Shown here: piece after piece, positions 5,264-7,041 of the stretch
Layout of the letters: the number at the start of each line of letters is the position of its first letter
Numbering within the stretch: position 1 is the first letter of the stretch
Assembly: GCA_014379915.1 (NCBI GenBank)
Contig: JACMKV010000466.1
Span: forward strand, 1-7,041
Source of the DNA: Burkholderiales bacterium
GTDB taxonomy: Bacteria > Pseudomonadota > Gammaproteobacteria > Burkholderiales > JACMKV01
DNA: 7,041 nucleotides
Direction of reading: 5' to 3'
The notes under the pieces: model-generated
Told to the model about the DNA's origin: nothing
The model's input: only the letters and a program-made list of their open reading frames with translations
Databases searched by the model: none
Program-made: the position numbers and the translations under genes

Positions 5264-6331
5264 TCAAGGCTTGTTGGGTGCGGAGGATTTGCAGCGCGCG
5301 CTGAATTCGACGAGCTGCTGCAATCGCGCCGCTGCGGCGCCGCTTTGTATCGCCTGCTGCGCGATTTCGAAACCTTGCTCGAGGGTAGCAGCGACGCCGC
5401 TGACATAGATCGCGGCGCCGGCATTCAAGGCGACGATATCGCGCGCGGGATTTGCTCGATTGGCTCGATCGCTCAGCGCTGCCAGAAGCATGGCTTTCGC
5501 TTCCTCGCGATTAGCGACGCGTAAAGCGCTTAACGCCGCTTGTTGCACGCCGAAGTGAGCCGGATCGAAGACGAACTCCGTGATGTTTCCATCCTTGAGC
5601 TCCGCGATGTCGGTCGCGCCGCTAATTGAAATTTCATCGAGCCCATCACGACCATGTACGACGAGCACATGGCTGCTCCCCAATTCTTTCAAGACGTTGG
5701 CGAGCTTCGCCGTAAGACCGCGTTGAAACACGCCGATCACCTGGTTTTTTGCGCCGGCCGGATTGGTCATCGGGCCGAGCAGATTGAACAGCGTGCGCAC
5801 GCCAAGCTCGCGGCGGACTGGCGCCGCGAAGCGCATGGCGCTGTGATGATTGGGTGCAAACATGAAGCCGACGCCGATCTCGGCAATCGACTGCGCAACT
5901 TCTTCGGGCCGGAGATCGATATTGACGCCCAGCGCTTCCAGCACGTCGGCGCTGCCGCAGGTGCTCGAAACCGAACGGCCGCCATGTTTGGCAACGCGGC
6001 AACCGGCGGCTGCGGCAACGAGCGCCGCGGCTGTGGAAATATTGAACGTACATGCAGCATCGCCGCCCGTACCGCAAGTATCGACCAGATTCTCCGCCGC
6101 GCTGACTTCCACCGCGCTGAGGTCGACCTTGACCGAGAGCGCGCGCATGACTTCAGCCGCGGCGGACAATTCCGCGACCGTTTCGCCCTTGCAGCGCAAC
6201 GCGATCAGGATTCCCGCGATCTGCGCTGGCGTCAGCGCGCCGCTCATGATCTGCCGCATCACCGACAGCATGTCCTCGCGCCCTAGGTCGTTCCTGTCGA
6301 GCAGCGTGTTCAGCGCCGTTTGTGCATCCAT
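5264..6331 (-). CDS. trpD: Anthranilate phosphoribosyltransferase
   Basis: Encodes 355 residues. It transfers the phosphoribosyl group of PRPP to anthranilate, the second step of tryptophan synthesis. Seen: an N-terminal helical domain with MRQIMSGALTPAQIAGILIALR (25-46), then the PRPP-binding loop DTCGTGGD (84-91), NISTAAALVAAAAG (97-110), KHGGRSVSSTCGSAD (115-129), FMFAPNHHSAMR for anthranilate binding, RELGVRTLFNLLGPMTNPAG, and VHGRDGLDE. The SSTCGSAD version is a small variant of the usual SS(K/S)SGSAD. The start is ATG 6331 (MDAQTALNTLLDRNDL), fixed by family length. The frame is open a further 363 nt into trpG but carries no family homology there. The RBS is modest: AGCGGA repeats lie just upstream, the best-placed copy at 6346-6341. 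It lies 32 nt after trpG and 14 nt before trpC. Confidence 0.97.
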   Translation of the reverse strand: MDAQTALNTLLDRNDLGREDMLSVMRQIMSGALTPAQIAGILIALRCKGETVAELSAAAEVMRALSVKVDLSAVEVSAAENLVDTCGTGGDAACTFNISTAAALVAAAAGCRVAKHGGRSVSSTCGSADVLEALGVNIDLRPEEVAQSIAEIGVGFMFAPNHHSAMRFAAPVRRELGVRTLFNLLGPMTNPAGAKNQVIGVFQRGLTAKLANVLKELGSSHVLVVHGRDGLDEISISGATDIAELKDGNITEFVFDPAHFGVQQAALSALRVANREEAKAMLLAALSDRANRANPARDIVALNAGAAIYVSGVAATLEQGFEIAQQAIQSGAAAARLQQLVEFSARCKSSAPNKP

Positions 6332-6332
6332 T

Positions 6333-6357
6333 TCCGCTAATCCGCTAATTCCGCTGG
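6333..6357 (-). repeat. Three short tandem repeats forming the trpD ribosome-binding region
   Basis: Seen on the plus strand: TCCGCTAA at 6333-6340 and 6341-6348, then TCCGCT at 6350-6355. On the minus strand these are three AGCGGA boxes spaced 8 and 9 nt apart in the 32-nt trpG-trpD gap. The GGA of the middle copy sits nine bases before the trpD ATG, a workable Shine-Dalgarno. The first copy is too close to the ATG (one base). Confidence 0.45.
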
Positions 6358-6363
6358 GGCCGA

Positions 6364-6927
6364 TCAGCCGGTCAGAAAGTTTTCCAGTAGCTTGTGGCCG
6401 CTTTCGGTCAGTATCGATTCCGGGTGAAACTGCACGCCTTCGACCGGCAATGTTTTGTGACGCACACCCATGATTTCGCCGTCGGCCGTCCATGCCGTGA
6501 TTTCCAGACAGTCGGGCAGGCTTTCGCGCTCTATGACAAGCGAATGATAGCGGGTGGCGGTAAACGGATTCGGCAGCGCGCGGAATACCGAGGTCTGCCG
6601 ATGGTGAATCGGCGAAGTTTTGCCGTGCATCAGCTGCTTGGCGTGCACGATTTTGCCGCCGAACGCCTGGCCTATGCTTTGATGGCCGAGGCAAACGCCG
6701 AGAATAGGAATTTTGCCGGCGAAGCGCTCGATTAGCGGCACCGAAATACCGGCCTCGTTCGGCGTACAGGGCCCCGGCGAAATGACAATGTGCTCGGGTT
6801 GCATTGCGCCGACCTCATCCACCGTGACTTCATCGTTGCGCACGACGCGGACATCCTGCCCCAGTTCGCCAAGGTATTGGACGAGGTTGAAGGTGAAGGA
6901 ATCGTAGTTATCGATCATCAGCAGCAT
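6364..6927 (-). CDS. trpG: Anthranilate synthase component II, glutamine amidotransferase
   Basis: Encodes 187 residues, a single class-I glutamine amidotransferase domain, unfused to TrpD. It hydrolyses glutamine and channels ammonia to TrpE, which makes anthranilate from chorismate. Seen: LLMIDNYDSFTFNLVQYL at the N-terminus, ISPGPCTPNEAG with the oxyanion loop (50-60), the nucleophile Cys79 in ILGVCLGHQSIGQAFGG, RYHSLVIE (126-133), and the catalytic His168 and Glu170 in VQFHPESILT. In many bacteria this protein also serves PabB in folate synthesis, and its sequence does not separate the two roles; the trp context favours TrpG. The start ATG 6927 matches the family exactly, with only AAGATGA as a poor Shine-Dalgarno. 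It is first in the trpG-trpD-trpC order seen here. trpE is not in the 114 nt upstream. Confidence 0.97.
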   Translation of the reverse strand: MLLMIDNYDSFTFNLVQYLGELGQDVRVVRNDEVTVDEVGAMQPEHIVISPGPCTPNEAGISVPLIERFAGKIPILGVCLGHQSIGQAFGGKIVHAKQLMHGKTSPIHHRQTSVFRALPNPFTATRYHSLVIERESLPDCLEITAWTADGEIMGVRHKTLPVEGVQFHPESILTESGHKLLENFLTG

Positions 6928-7041
6928 ATGAAACGCATCATCTTGATTTTAGAAACAATGTCGGAGAGCTTGGCATGTTACCCATCCTTGATGCCCGCCT
7001 TCCCCTTGCTTGCACCAGATATTGACGGTCGAAATAGGAAA
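6928..7041. other. Region upstream of trpG; no trpE, no recognised gene
   Basis: All three minus frames hit a stop before trpG (the nearest stop-ending frame reads GIKDG then TAA at 6978), and none resembles the TrpE C-terminus. A plus-strand frame opens at ATG 6959 and stays open for 27 codons to the window edge (start MSESLACYPSLMPAF). I do not recognise it and it may be chance. On the minus strand TAAAAT at 6951-6946 is a possible -10 for trpG with a start near 6940, but no fitting -35 is visible. Confidence 0.3.

Noticed and set aside
5654..6473. Two long plus-strand open frames (about 207-210 codons) opposite trpD
   Set aside because: They are antisense shadows of strongly conserved TrpD coding sequence with low-complexity Ala/Arg/Ser translations.
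6332..6694. Upstream extension of trpD giving a 476-residue protein
   Set aside because: The added part lies out of frame over trpG, is Arg/Pro-rich as expected of a GC-rich shadow, and TrpD family length fits the ATG at 6331.

Overview
The window carries housekeeping genes of a Gram-negative bacterium, almost certainly a betaproteobacterium. The evidence is an L13 N-terminus of beta type, a YhfA-type OsmC protein, a bacterial Coq7 with beta-type sequence, a Porin_4-family outer-membrane porin, a monofunctional TrpC, and a trpG-trpD-trpC cluster on the same segment as coq7 and rplM (an arrangement I recall from Burkholderia relatives). I cannot name the genus. No mobile element, CRISPR array, tRNA or rRNA was seen.

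Layout, left to right. The 5' end of rplM runs off the left edge on the minus strand, behind a near-consensus sigma70 promoter (180-208). Between rplM and osmC the minus strand holds what looks like a complete small-RNA gene of about 97 nt (about 417 to 321). It has a promoter, a 5' stem-loop, a pyrimidine-rich unpaired stretch containing the anti-Shine-Dalgarno core, and a strong intrinsic terminator. osmC follows on the plus strand and is the only protein gene in that direction. It converges on coq7 and their stop codons overlap. On the minus strand a GlcF-like Fe-S protein gene precedes coq7 and overlaps it by 20 nt. Next upstream is a porin gene with its own strong RBS and a UUCG-loop terminator. 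A 215-nt regulatory gap separates the porin from trpC. trpG, trpD and trpC form a tight operon at the right end, followed by a probable terminator.

How the genes fit together. TrpG and TrpD/TrpC carry out three early steps of tryptophan synthesis: glutamine-dependent ammonia supply to anthranilate synthase, phosphoribosyl transfer, and indole-glycerol-phosphate formation. trpE is not immediately upstream of trpG within the window. The GlcF-like protein and Coq7 are probably co-translated and share a quinone theme: electron transfer from a 2-hydroxyacid dehydrogenase to quinone, and ubiquinone synthesis. The porin controls outer-membrane permeability. Its Shine-Dalgarno could pair with the candidate sRNA, which is an untested inference.

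The protein genes are ordinary. The item most worth following up is the candidate sRNA between rplM and osmC.
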